A stretch of 26,872 nt of DNA from contig DDWJ01000042.1 in NCBI GenBank assembly GCA_002345505.1, forward strand, positions 1-26,872, read 5' to 3'. The notes under the pieces were generated by a model. It had not been told where the DNA came from. It saw nothing but the letters and a program-made list of their open reading frames with translations, and did no database searches. A program made the translations under genes and the position numbers. The stretch is from Caryophanales bacterium UBA2289 (lineage in GTDB: Bacteria; Bacillota_I; Bacilli_A; Izemoplasmatales; Hujiaoplasmataceae). Shown piece by piece: positions 1 to 7,097 of the stretch; the stretch's first letter is position 1; each line of letters starts with the position of its first letter.

Positions 1-3
1 CTA

Positions 4-23
4 AGGCTGTTTATTTACAGCCT
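4..23 (-). terminator. Probable terminator of the peptide deformylase gene
   Basis: A 7-bp inverted repeat (AGGCTGT / ACAGCCT) with a 6-nt loop lies directly after the stop codon of the minus-strand def gene. Only the first bases after the stem (TTAG in the minus direction) are inside the window, so the T-tract cannot be confirmed. Confidence 0.6.
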
Positions 24-25
24 CT

Positions 26-607
26 TTATTCTTCCTCTTCTTCACTTGTATAAAAATGAATTGGCTCAATATCGGGTAAAGTGTCTGAGATTTTATCAAT
101 AAACAAAATCCCCATTAAATGATCATATTCATGTTGGAAAACAATTGCTGGATAACCAGATAATTTTAAAGTTGTCTCTTTAACTTCTCCTGATTTTAAA
201 TCTACCAAATGAACTTTTGCCTTGATCTTTTTCGCTCTTTTAACAAGTCCAGTAGTTTCTTCATCGACAGATAAACAACCTTCTCCACCAGGAAGATAGG
301 TCATTTCTTCTGAATGAGAAATAATCTTTGGGTTTACAACCGCATATTGATGAATTTCTTTAAAAAACTCATCATATGTTTTCATGCAAAACATTTTAAG
401 CGATTTATTAATCTGCGGAGCGGCTAGCCCTACAGATGGTCTTAAACCATATTTCTCAACCAATTCGTCATTTTGAGAGTTTTCAATATATTCCATCATA
501 TCTCTTAAAGTTTCGATAACTTCATTCTTCAAAGGTAATTCTAAAGGTTTAGCTTTTAATCTTAGGGTAGGATGGCCATCCATAATAATATCTTTACTTA
601 ATAACAT
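26..607 (-). CDS. def: Peptide deformylase (type 2, Gram-positive)
   Basis: Cytoplasmic metalloenzyme that removes the formyl group from the N-terminal methionine of new proteins. All three family motifs are present: VGLAAPQ at residues 59-65, EGCLSV at 109-114 (metal-ligand Cys111) and QHEYDH at 158-163 (two metal-ligand His and the catalytic Glu). Length (193 aa) and the long insertion between motifs 1 and 2 fit the Staphylococcus/Bacillus type. The tail is acidic (a run of five Glu). I start at the ATG at 605-607, giving MLLSKDII, which matches the family N-terminus; GGTGA sits 6 nt upstream. A longer GTG start at 616 would fall at about the transcription start of the -10 element at 624-629, so it is unlikely. 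Single gene with its own promoter and terminator. Confidence 0.97.
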   Translation of the reverse strand: MLLSKDIIMDGHPTLRLKAKPLELPLKNEVIETLRDMMEYIENSQNDELVEKYGLRPSVGLAAPQINKSLKMFCMKTYDEFFKEIHQYAVVNPKIISHSEEMTYLPGGEGCLSVDEETTGLVKRAKKIKAKVHLVDLKSGEVKETTLKLSGYPAIVFQHEYDHLMGILFIDKISDTLPDIEPIHFYTSEEEEE

Positions 608-623
608 ATTTATCACCGAAATT

Positions 624-632
624 ATTATAACA
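624..632 (-). promoter_or_regulatory. Extended -10 promoter of def
   Basis: In the minus direction the sequence reads TGTTATAAT, an extended -10 element (TG-N-TATAAT). No good -35 box is seen. Transcription would start near 617, leaving a leader of only about 10 nt. Confidence 0.6.
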
Positions 633-671
633 TTCTTATATTAAAAAATAAAGAAAATGCGCTTTATGTCT

Positions 672-700
672 TTGGTTTAATTCTTAAGATATGATATAAT
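672..700 (+). promoter_or_regulatory. Sigma-A promoter of ylbG
   Basis: TTGGTT (672-677), a 17-nt spacer, then TATAAT (695-700) preceded by TGA, so also an extended -10. A ribosome binding site AGGGG lies at 724-728, just before the ATG at 733. Confidence 0.75.
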
Positions 701-732
701 GAATCAGTAATATTTAATAGGCGAGGGGTAAC

Positions 733-963
733 ATGGTAAAGAGAAAAGGAATAATAGTTTATTTTAGACATAAAAAGATTGTAAACAAGATTAAAGAACT
801 TGGAGTGAATGTCACTTATATTAGCGAAGGCTTAGGATATCTAACCGGCTTTGTGGATGAAGAAAAATATGAAGATATCTTTAAAAACCTTAAGAATCAT
901 CGTTTAGTTAAAAAGATTGAAGAATCTAAACAAGATATGGAGCAATTTAATTTCTCAGTATAA
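733..963 (+). CDS. ylbG: YlbG family protein (DUF2129)
   Basis: Small cytoplasmic protein of 76 residues. It matches the YlbG/DUF2129 family of Firmicutes: an N-terminal strand of type R-x-G-I-I-V-Y (residues 4-10), a middle Y-(V/I)-S-(K/E)-x-L-x-Y segment (29-36), and a C-terminal H-(R/F)-V-K-K motif near residues 56-61. The biochemical role of the family is unknown. It is transcribed alone from its own promoter and followed at once by a strong terminator. Start chosen at the ATG after AGGGG. The full length agrees with the shorter members of the family. Confidence 0.85.
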   Translation: MVKRKGIIVYFRHKKIVNKIKELGVNVTYISEGLGYLTGFVDEEKYEDIFKNLKNHRLVKKIEESKQDMEQFNFSV

Positions 964-970
964 ATCAATT

Positions 971-1014
971 TATAGCCTGTCAATAAAAAATACTTGACAG
1001 GCTATATTTTTTTT
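971..1014 (+). terminator. Intrinsic terminator after ylbG (overlaps the rpsP promoter)
   Basis: A perfect 13-bp stem (971-983 with 994-1006), a 10-nt loop and then eight T. The TTGACA box of the next promoter is the first six bases of the right arm, and the T-tract lies in that promoter's spacer. Confidence 0.95.
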
Positions 1015-1022
1015 GTTATAAT
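994..1022 (+). promoter_or_regulatory. Consensus sigma-A promoter of the rpsP operon
   Basis: Perfect TTGACA (994-999), 17-nt spacer, perfect TATAAT (1017-1022), with TG-T before the -10 (extended form). It drives rpsP, khpA and the DUF523 gene, which fits strong expression of a ribosomal protein. Confidence 0.93.
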
Positions 1023-1057
1023 CTTACTTGTGAAATAAATTAAGGAGGATTATTATT

Positions 1058-1327
1058 ATGGTAAAATTAAGATTACAAAGATTTGGTACAACTAAAAGAC
1101 CTTTTTATCGCATCGTAGCCGCTGATGCTAGAAAAACGAGAGATGGTAGATATTTAGAAATCGTTGGTGTATACGACCCTACTAAACAACCAGCTTTTGT
1201 TGAAATCGACAATGCATTGGCAAAAAAATGGTTACATGCAGGTGCTCAACCTACAGATACAGTCAGAAGTTTATTTAAAAAAGCTGGGGTTATTAGCGAG
1301 TTTTTGTCTGAAAAGAATAGCAAGTAG
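1058..1327 (+). CDS. rpsP: 30S ribosomal protein S16
   Basis: Component of the small ribosomal subunit, needed for assembly of the 30S body. The 89-aa sequence shows the S16 signature: VKLRLQRFGTTKRPFYRIV at the start, then D-A-R-x-x-R-D-G-R and G-x-Y-D-P (residues 24-41). Length is normal. AAGGAGG at 1042-1048 lies 9 nt before the ATG. First gene of an operon; khpA follows after 11 nt, as in many Firmicutes, but rimM and trmD, which often come next, are not here. Confidence 0.98.
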   Translation: MVKLRLQRFGTTKRPFYRIVAADARKTRDGRYLEIVGVYDPTKQPAFVEIDNALAKKWLHAGAQPTDTVRSLFKKAGVISEFLSEKNSK

Positions 1328-1338
1328 AAGGTATTATA

Positions 1339-1590
1339 ATGGCTGTTAATTTTGAAAAACTAGTATTTGACTTGGTTACGCCATTGGTTATTCATCCGGA
1401 AGATTTGTTAGTTAAAAAATTCTCTGAAGATGAAGATTCTATTACAATCCAAGTCCTAGTTAACCAAGAGGACCTAGGAAGAGTAATTGGTAAGGGTGGT
1501 AAGATTGCTAATGCAATTAGAACTATTTCTTATGCGGCTGCTTCTAGGCAAGGTAAAAAGATAAAAATCGATATTGATTCATTTGAGTAA
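1339..1590 (+). CDS. khpA: KH-domain RNA-binding protein KhpA (YlqC)
   Basis: Small cytoplasmic RNA-binding protein of 83 residues with one KH domain. The RNA-contacting GXXG loop is visible as VIGKGGKIANAIR, near residues 50-62, followed by the typical helix and the basic KKIKIDI strand. Family knowledge: KhpA forms a complex with KhpB in other Firmicutes and acts on small RNAs, division and envelope growth. Gene order rpsP-khpA is conserved widely, which supports the call. AAGG lies 8 nt before the ATG. The DUF523 gene begins 7 nt after the stop. Confidence 0.95.
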   Translation: MAVNFEKLVFDLVTPLVIHPEDLLVKKFSEDEDSITIQVLVNQEDLGRVIGKGGKIANAIRTISYAAASRQGKKIKIDIDSFE

Positions 1591-1597
1591 AATTAAG

Positions 1598-2023
1598 ATG
1601 GAAGAAAAACTAATCGCTGTCAGCGCTTGTTTAATAGGAGTTAACTGTAAGTACAATGGGAAGAATAATCTTAACAATAGAGTTATGGATTATCTTCAAG
1701 GAAAAGAAGTTATCTTAATCTGTCCTGAAGAATTAGGCGGATTAACAACTCCAAGAATTGAAAGCGAAATCCAGCAAAACGGGTCTGTTATAAATAAAGT
1801 AGGAATAGACGTTACTGAGAATTTTCATCTTGGTGCCCAAAAAGCACTTTTTGAAATGAAGAAGCAAAATTGCGAATATGTAATACTTAAAGATGGCTCA
1901 CCGTCTTGTGGATATAAAAATATCTATGATGGTAGTTTCACCGGCAAGCGAATTAGAGGTCAAGGTATCAGTGCAAGATACTTTATAGAAAACGGAATTA
2001 AAATAATAGATTTAGAGACTTAA
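1598..2023 (+). CDS. DUF523 family protein
   Basis: Cytoplasmic protein of 141 residues, function unknown. It shows the DUF523 signatures: VSACLIGVNCKYNG (about residues 7-20), CPEELGGLTTPR (about 41-52) and LKDGSPSCG (about 97-105). The conserved Cys residues in all three suggest a metal or Fe-S site, which is inference. I chose the ATG at 1598 because it puts the VSACL motif at the family's usual distance from the N-terminus; a TTG at 1574 would overlap khpA and adds residues no relative has. The ribosome binding site is weak, so translation may be coupled to khpA. It takes the place that rimM/trmD often hold after khpA. Confidence 0.9.
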   Translation: MEEKLIAVSACLIGVNCKYNGKNNLNNRVMDYLQGKEVILICPEELGGLTTPRIESEIQQNGSVINKVGIDVTENFHLGAQKALFEMKKQNCEYVILKDGSPSCGYKNIYDGSFTGKRIRGQGISARYFIENGIKIIDLET

Positions 2024-2051
2024 AAAATCAACTAAATAGTTGATTTTTTTT
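2022..2051 (+). terminator. Intrinsic terminator after the rpsP operon
   Basis: Stem ATCAACT (2027-2033) with AGTTGAT (2038-2044), 4-nt loop, flanked by an A-run on the left and about seven T on the right. It is AT-rich and may be leaky. The helicase start codon lies only 17 nt after it. Confidence 0.85.
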
Positions 2052-2067
2052 AGATAAAGAGGAAAGA

Positions 2068-3648
2068 ATGAAAATAAAAAATGAGATTCAACAAGCAATA
2101 ACAGAAATGGGATTTGTTAATTTAACCCCAATACAAGAAAAAACGATTCCTTTATTATTAATGGGTAAAGATGTAATTGGTAACTCCCATACTGGAACAG
2201 GGAAAACTGCAGCTTTTGGTATTCCTTTATTAGAAATGATTGATTTTACAAGCAATGAAATTCAAGCTTTGATTATGACTCCGACAAGAGAATTGTCTGT
2301 ACAGATCAAGCAAGAACTTACTAATATATCAAAGTATATCGATAACTGTAGAATAGTAAATGTCTATGGTGGTGAGATTATCACCAAACAATTTGCTCAA
2401 CTTAAAAAGAAACCGCAAATTATCATCGGTACACCGGGAAGAATCATTGACCACTTAAGAAGAAAAACACTGGATTTTTCCAAGATAAAATATCTAGTCT
2501 TAGATGAAGCGGATGAAATGCTAAAGATGGGATTCGTTGAAGATATTGAAACGATATTTGAGTACACTCCAGAAACTAGACAAACTTTAATGTTCTCAGC
2601 GACAATGCCTAAAAGAATTGTTGACTTAGCGAGAAAGTATTTAGTAAGTCCTGAGGTGGTTTCTTCAGTTGGTGAAGATTTGACCAATCAAGATATATCG
2701 CAATATTATTATAAGGTCAAAAAGGAAAATAAAACTGAAGCAATCTATCGTTTGCTTAACATTTATCGCCCTACTTTGGCGTTAATCTTTTGCAATACCA
2801 AAGCTCAAGTAGACAAAGTTACCGAAGAATTAATCGATAGAAAAATTAACTGTGACAAGATTCATGGCGACTTACCGCAAACAACAAGACTAGATGTTTT
2901 GAATAAGTTTCATAATGGTGTTATCGAAGTTTTAGTAGCGACTGATGTCGCAGCTAGAGGCTTGGATATCAAAAAAGTTGAAGCAGTTTTCAATTATGAC
3001 GTTCCTGAAAAAGCTGAGTATTATATCCATAGAATCGGTAGAACTGGAAGAATTGGCAACATCGGTTATTCATTTACTTTAGTATCAAAAGGTGAAGTAA
3101 GAAAAATAGCCGAAATTGAACGATTATCAAACTCGAAAATCAAGAAGAGAAATATTCCTACTTACGATAAAGTTTTAGATGTTAAGAGTTCGAAGTTTGT
3201 GGAAGAAATCAAAGAAATCATCAACAACGAATCTTTAGAGAAAGAATATTTAATCTTAAATCAATTAATTAGCGATAACCTTAAAGAAGATGAAATAATC
3301 GCAGCGCTAATTAAGAAGTTGAATGCGCTTGAAGTAAATCACAATACAACTGATGATATCAACGAAACATTTAATACTCAAGATACTTCAAGAAGTAAAG
3401 ACTCTCAAGTACGTTTCCATATCAATATTGGTAAAGAAGATAATCTAACAGTTTCTGACGTTTTAGATTTTGTGACTTCAAACGTTAAGATAACCGCTAA
3501 AGAAATACAAGATATAGCAATCATGTCAACATTTTCTTTCTTCAGCGTTGATAAAAGCTATGGACCAGTTATTTTAAATAACTGTAAATCAAAAAAACTT
3601 AAAGGAAAACGAATTTTCATTTCTGTATCTAGAAAAAGCAGAAGATAG
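2068..3648 (+). CDS. DEAD-box RNA helicase with DbpA-type RNA-binding domain
   Basis: ATP-dependent RNA helicase of 526 residues, likely active in ribosome assembly or RNA turnover. Core motifs in order: Q motif (Gln23), motif I SHTGTGKT (40-47), Ia PTRELSVQ, Ib GTPGRIID, II DEAD (146-149), III SAT, V ATDVAARGLD and VI HRIGRTGR. After a linker the C-terminus (about 447-526) fits the DbpA/CsdA RNA-binding fold, with VRFHINIGK and a final basic strand KGKRIFISV. In DbpA and B. subtilis YxiN this domain binds 23S rRNA hairpin 92; whether this one does is unproven. GAGG precedes the ATG. No clear promoter lies between the upstream terminator and the start, so read-through or a promoter inside the DUF523 gene must feed it. 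Confidence 0.96.
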   Translation: MKIKNEIQQAITEMGFVNLTPIQEKTIPLLLMGKDVIGNSHTGTGKTAAFGIPLLEMIDFTSNEIQALIMTPTRELSVQIKQELTNISKYIDNCRIVNVYGGEIITKQFAQLKKKPQIIIGTPGRIIDHLRRKTLDFSKIKYLVLDEADEMLKMGFVEDIETIFEYTPETRQTLMFSATMPKRIVDLARKYLVSPEVVSSVGEDLTNQDISQYYYKVKKENKTEAIYRLLNIYRPTLALIFCNTKAQVDKVTEELIDRKINCDKIHGDLPQTTRLDVLNKFHNGVIEVLVATDVAARGLDIKKVEAVFNYDVPEKAEYYIHRIGRTGRIGNIGYSFTLVSKGEVRKIAEIERLSNSKIKKRNIPTYDKVLDVKSSKFVEEIKEIINNESLEKEYLILNQLISDNLKEDEIIAALIKKLNALEVNHNTTDDINETFNTQDTSRSKDSQVRFHINIGKEDNLTVSDVLDFVTSNVKITAKEIQDIAIMSTFSFFSVDKSYGPVILNNCKSKKLKGKRIFISVSRKSRR

Positions 3649-3667
3649 CATAATTCTGTCCCTCTTA

Positions 3668-3695
3668 TTGACTTTTCTGCTAGATAGATTATAAT
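3668..3695 (+). promoter_or_regulatory. Sigma-A promoter of the degV operon
   Basis: TTGACT (3668-3673), 16-nt spacer, TATAAT (3690-3695). A strong GGGGG ribosome binding site follows at about 3711-3716, before the ATG at 3725. Confidence 0.85.
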
Positions 3696-3724
3696 TAAGT
3701 AGGATTATTAAGGGGGATAAAAAT

Positions 3725-4579
3725 ATGAAAAAGTTAGGTTTAATGGTATGTACAAACTCATCAATCGATTATTTAGATTTTGATTTTGATGTAAAAGTAA
3801 TTAGATCGATGGTTATTATGGGTGATAAAGAATACATTGATTATGAAGAATTAACAGCTCCTGAGTTTTATGAAATGTTGGATAAATTCCCAAATATAGT
3901 GCCAAGAACTTCAATGGCATCAACTGGGACAATGCTAGAAGCTTATGAAAAATTACGTGATCAAGGTTGCGATACAATTCTTTTTATAACAATTTCGTCT
4001 AAAATGAGCGGTATCTATGATAATGCCGTTATGGCGTCAAGAATGGTTGAAGGCGTTGATGTAAGAGTCTTTGATTCAAAATCAGTAGGATATATTGAAA
4101 GCAAAATGGTTTTTAAAGCCCATGAAGGATATGTTGCTGGTAAATCAATTGATGAAATTATAAAGGATTTAGAGTTTATTAGAGATAATAATAAAATCTA
4201 TTTTGCAGTTAATGATTTAAAGTTTTTAATTAAAAATGGACGATTATCAAATGCTGCTGGTTTCATGGCTAACATGTTAAAAATTAAGCCATTGCTTGAA
4301 ATTGATAAAAATGGTGCAGTCGTTAGTATCGAAAAAATCAGAACATTCGGTAAAGCGGTTGATAGAGTTATAGAAAAGTTTATGGAAGAAACAGTTGGTT
4401 TAGACGTAGAAGCTTTCATTATCCACGCTAATAATCCAGAAACTGTTAAATACATAAGAGAAAAAGTGTTAACGCAACGTCCAGAGTTAGGCGAAATCAA
4501 AGATTATCTATTAACTCCAGCAGTTGCTGCTCATTCTGGTCAAGGAGCAATTACGATCGGATATATACTTAAAAAATAG
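3725..4579 (+). CDS. DegV family fatty-acid-binding protein
   Basis: Cytoplasmic 284-residue protein of the DegV/FakB family, which holds a fatty acid and presents it to the FakA kinase for use in phospholipid synthesis. Family marks: R-T-S-x-x-S-T near residues 61-67 (normally T-S-x-P-S; here Pro is Ala), ISSKMSGIYDNA (about 91-102), K-x-x-FLIKNGRLS (about 165-175), and the C-terminal HSGQGA loop where most members have H-x-G-P-G-A. The FakA kinase is not in this window. First gene of an operon with padR (8-nt gap), the HAAS membrane gene and the Gx transporter gene. Confidence 0.93.
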   Translation: MKKLGLMVCTNSSIDYLDFDFDVKVIRSMVIMGDKEYIDYEELTAPEFYEMLDKFPNIVPRTSMASTGTMLEAYEKLRDQGCDTILFITISSKMSGIYDNAVMASRMVEGVDVRVFDSKSVGYIESKMVFKAHEGYVAGKSIDEIIKDLEFIRDNNKIYFAVNDLKFLIKNGRLSNAAGFMANMLKIKPLLEIDKNGAVVSIEKIRTFGKAVDRVIEKFMEETVGLDVEAFIIHANNPETVKYIREKVLTQRPELGEIKDYLLTPAVAAHSGQGAITIGYILKK

Positions 4580-4587
4580 AGGTAGTT

Positions 4588-4920
4588 ATGATTAACAGCG
4601 ATGTTATTCGAGGTCATATCGAAACTATTATTCTTAAATTATTGATAGAAAAAGATATGTACGGTTATGAACTCGTTAGCGTTATTAAAGACAGAACAAA
4701 TAATTTGTTTTTGATTAAAGAAGCAACTCTTTACGCAGTCTTGCAAAGACTTGAAAAAAAAGAGTTGATTTCTTCATATTTAGGTGAGAAAACATTTGGT
4801 GGGAAGCGTAGATACTATAAAGTGACTGCTTTAGGAAAAGCCTATTTTAAAGAAATGCTCGAAGAATGGAACATGTTAAGAAATATTATGTTTAATATGT
4901 TAGGAGACGCAAATGAATAA
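4588..4920 (+). CDS. PadR family transcriptional regulator
   Basis: DNA-binding protein of 110 residues with the PadR winged helix: an N-terminal helix with IETIILKLLIEKDMYGYEL (about 11-29), the recognition part ATLYAVLQRLEKKELISS (about 46-63), and the wing GGKRRYYKVTALGK (about 71-84). Short PadR proteins of this kind usually repress a neighbouring membrane or transporter gene. The next gene overlaps it by 8 nt and encodes a HAAS-type membrane protein, a very common PadR partner, so the two are likely co-translated. The ligand cannot be told from the sequence. Confidence 0.95.
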   Translation: MINSDVIRGHIETIILKLLIEKDMYGYELVSVIKDRTNNLFLIKEATLYAVLQRLEKKELISSYLGEKTFGGKRRYYKVTALGKAYFKEMLEEWNMLRNIMFNMLGDANE

Positions 4921-5329
4921 AATTAAAGCTTTTGTCAGCAAATTATTAAAGGGTTACTTTAATGATGAAGATAAAAAAGAACTAATCGAAATTCTTACCC
5001 TTAGTTTAGAAGAAAAAGTTGATGATTTGGTAGAAAGCGGGACTCCGCTTGAGGAAGCAATCGACAAATCTATCAGCGAGTTCGGTGGGGTAGAAGACGT
5101 TTTAGAGGTTTATCCAGAACTTAATAACAAACAGAAATTGATTAGGAAAAGAAAACATCAATTCTTGTTTTCTTTAGGGGGTTATTTAATTATTAGCGGT
5201 TTAGCAATATTTATTAACTTTACATTTATTCAATTTTTTGCTAATATATTATGGTTCATCGCCATTTTAATAGCACTATTATTCTGGCCAATCACAATGC
5301 TATTCAGATATTTATCAATTAAGAAGTAA
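4913..5329 (+). CDS. HAAS-type (DUF1700-like) small membrane protein, PadR partner
   Basis: 138-residue membrane protein. Residues 1-75 form the helical HAAS-like region: repeated short helices with L-K-G-Y and A-I-D-K-S-I-S-E-F-G-G-V-E-D-V-L, typical of proteins encoded beside PadR regulators. Two hydrophobic segments follow (about 83-102 and 107-130), then a basic end. GGAG at 4903-4906 gives a good start. The 8-nt overlap with padR indicates a regulator plus membrane-partner pair. Function unknown; such proteins are thought to sense membrane or peptide stress, which is inference from family context. Confidence 0.8.
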   Translation: MNKIKAFVSKLLKGYFNDEDKKELIEILTLSLEEKVDDLVESGTPLEEAIDKSISEFGGVEDVLEVYPELNNKQKLIRKRKHQFLFSLGGYLIISGLAIFINFTFIQFFANILWFIAILIALLFWPITMLFRYLSIKK

Positions 5330-5342
5330 AGGATTTGAGATT

Positions 5343-5852
5343 TTGAAAATACGTAAATTAGTTTTTATTGCTATCATGATATCCATCAGTGTGGTATTGT
5401 CGATTATTGAAACCGCGATATCTGGAATGATATTTATTGTTCCCGGTGTAAAATTAGGATTAGCAAATGTTGTTACTTTAATAATATTAATGACTCTTGG
5501 AGAAAGAGAAGCTTTCTTGGTTGTATTCACAAGAATATTGATTGTTGCTTTGACCTATAGCGGGTTGTTTTCAAATTCATTCTGGATAAGCATTACCGGA
5601 GGGATGTTAGCAATTTTAGCGATGATTCTTATCAAGAAAACTAAACTTTCATTATACAGTATATCTGTGTTTGGATCTTTGATGCACATGGTGGGTCAAA
5701 TCACAGCCGCAATCATCGTTTCAAATACAGAAACATTGATTTATCTTTTACCATATATGATTGCTTTAAGCATACCGACAGGACTTATTACCGCTTATCT
5801 CGCAAATAAAGTAATTGTAAGTTTTAAAGATAGAATTCGTTCATTCAATTAA
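5343..5852 (+). CDS. Gx transporter family protein (heptaprenyl diphosphate synthase component I family)
   Basis: Integral membrane protein of 169 residues with about five hydrophobic segments and almost no soluble part. It fits the family once named heptaprenyl diphosphate synthase component I and now called Gx transporter (ECF-S-like): ISVVLSIIETAI near the N-terminus, then P-G-V-K-L-G-L-A-N-V-V-T (about 34-45), and the ALTYSGLFSNSFWISITGG segment (about 69-87). The start is TTG at 5343, supported by AAAGGA 9 nt upstream; an internal ATG at residue 12 lies inside the first membrane helix. Last gene of the degV operon. Neighbours apbE and NusG-II make a recurring trio in flavin-linked extracellular redox loci, so it may bring in a redox cofactor precursor (inference). 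Confidence 0.88.
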   Translation: MKIRKLVFIAIMISISVVLSIIETAISGMIFIVPGVKLGLANVVTLIILMTLGEREAFLVVFTRILIVALTYSGLFSNSFWISITGGMLAILAMILIKKTKLSLYSISVFGSLMHMVGQITAAIIVSNTETLIYLLPYMIALSIPTGLITAYLANKVIVSFKDRIRSFN

Positions 5853-5877
5853 AAAAGCGCCTAAGCGCTTTTTTTTA
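5849..5877. terminator. Bidirectional terminator between the Gx transporter and apbE
   Basis: Perfect 10-bp stem (5851-5860 with 5865-5874, core AGCGC/GCGCT) with a 4-nt loop, A-run on the left and T-run on the right, so it works on both strands. It contains the stop codon of the plus gene (5850-5852) and touches the stop of the minus gene (5875-5877). Confidence 0.9.
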
Positions 5878-7020
5878 ATTTATTGGTTCCATTAAATAAT
5901 CTGCGAAGTTATCACTCATTACAATATTTTCTTCGCCTAAGTACCATAATGCTTCTAGTCCTGGGGTGTCATTAACAAATTCAAGCCCTTCTTCAACTGT
6001 CATTAAATAAATAGCGGTTGATAAGATGTCGCCAATTGCTCCATCGTTATAAAGGATTGTGATGCTGGTTGCTTCTCCACCGGGATAATTAGTTCTTGGA
6101 TCGATTATGTGATGGTAAATCGTTTCATCTTCTAAATCATTAACATTTTTAAAATATCTTTGGTAGTTGCCGCTAGATACAAGATTTAAACCATTTGATA
6201 GTTTAACAACTGCATAATAATCGCCAGGTTGAACGCTGAAAGGAGTCGTTAGTGCGATATAGTATAATCCATCTTCTTTATCTAAGTTAGTACCGTTCGC
6301 ATAAACATTTGAGTTTCCAAGGTTTAAAATATAATTCATGTCTAAATCATTGAAATGTTCAATGATTAGTTCACTGAAATAACCCTTTGCGAATCCACCT
6401 AAGTCAATCCCCATATTTTCTTTAGCAAAACTTACAGTGAGATTAGCTTCGTCTAAAATAATATCATCGGGATCAGTATTGAAAGTCACGCCCTCTAGTT
6501 GAAATGTTGGGACTGGACAATAATCAACACCAAATTCAATGAAAGAGTCGCAAGCAACGCTATTTCTTGTTTCATGCCATACCATCAAAACTGGATGCAA
6601 AGCGATATTGAATAATGAATCGCCATCGATAACAACGATATCTTCATTTTCTTTAGCAAACTTAATAGCGTCAAACAGCTCTTGATCAACTGTTGTAGGT
6701 CCACTAGCGTTATTGATTGTATTTAAGTTAACTACATCATTATAAGCATTATACTTATCAAAATATTGATGATATTTTAGACTTAATTCTTCAAATTCTT
6801 CATATACTTGATCGATATCATAACTAGCAGTTTTATCATAATAAACTTTTAAAGATATAACGGTATCAAAGTAAGAAGTATACCTCTTTTCACAAATATA
6901 TACTCCATCGGTTTTGCCAGGTTGACAGATATCTTCGTTAGGGTTTTTAACACTCCCTGAGCAAGACATAAGCAAGACAGATGAAAGAATTATGAATAAT
7001 AGTAAAGTAAGTTTCTTCAT
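5875..7020 (-). CDS. apbE: FAD:protein FMN transferase, lipoprotein (ApbE)
   Basis: Extracytoplasmic enzyme of 381 residues that attaches FMN from FAD to a Ser/Thr of exported redox proteins. It has a lipoprotein signal with lipobox L-M-S-C (Cys20). ApbE marks: DLGGFAKGY (about 204-212, nucleotide and Mg binding), NLGNSNVYANG (the usual Gly-Gly-Asp/Asn region), SSGNYQRYF, and HIIDPRTNYPGG (about 303-314). Apart from Cys20 it has four Cys in two close pairs, near residues 31/42 and 158/173, suggesting disulphides. AAAGGAG precedes the ATG. Divergent from the NusG-II gene with a shared promoter region. No flavinylation target (S/T-G-A-S/T type FMN-binding domain) was seen in the window, so the substrate is elsewhere. 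Confidence 0.95.
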   Translation of the reverse strand: MKKLTLLLFIILSSVLLMSCSGSVKNPNEDICQPGKTDGVYICEKRYTSYFDTVISLKVYYDKTASYDIDQVYEEFEELSLKYHQYFDKYNAYNDVVNLNTINNASGPTTVDQELFDAIKFAKENEDIVVIDGDSLFNIALHPVLMVWHETRNSVACDSFIEFGVDYCPVPTFQLEGVTFNTDPDDIILDEANLTVSFAKENMGIDLGGFAKGYFSELIIEHFNDLDMNYILNLGNSNVYANGTNLDKEDGLYYIALTTPFSVQPGDYYAVVKLSNGLNLVSSGNYQRYFKNVNDLEDETIYHHIIDPRTNYPGGEATSITILYNDGAIGDILSTAIYLMTVEEGLEFVNDTPGLEALWYLGEENIVMSDNFADYLMEPIN

Positions 7021-7065
7021 TTCGTAAATTCTCCTTTATATTTTGTTTTCAAAATTTGTAGTTTT

Positions 7066-7075
7066 ATTATATAAT
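7066..7075. promoter_or_regulatory. Divergent promoter centre, palindromic -10 for apbE and the NusG-II gene
   Basis: The palindrome ATTATATAAT holds TATAAT on both strands: plus at 7070-7075, minus at 7071-7066. A weak plus -35 (TTTTCA, 7046-7051) has an 18-nt spacer; no good minus -35 is seen. The two promoters would exclude each other in space. Confidence 0.6.
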
Positions 7076-7097
7076 ATCTTATGACGAGGAAGGTGAT

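Noticed and set aside
1164..1349. Second reading frame inside rpsP
   Set aside because: Shadow of rpsP/khpA in another frame with no recognisable protein features.
2397..5530. Minus-strand frames at 2397-2687, 4198-4500 and 5315-5530
   Set aside because: Antisense to well-identified genes (helicase, degV, Gx transporter); low-complexity translations only.
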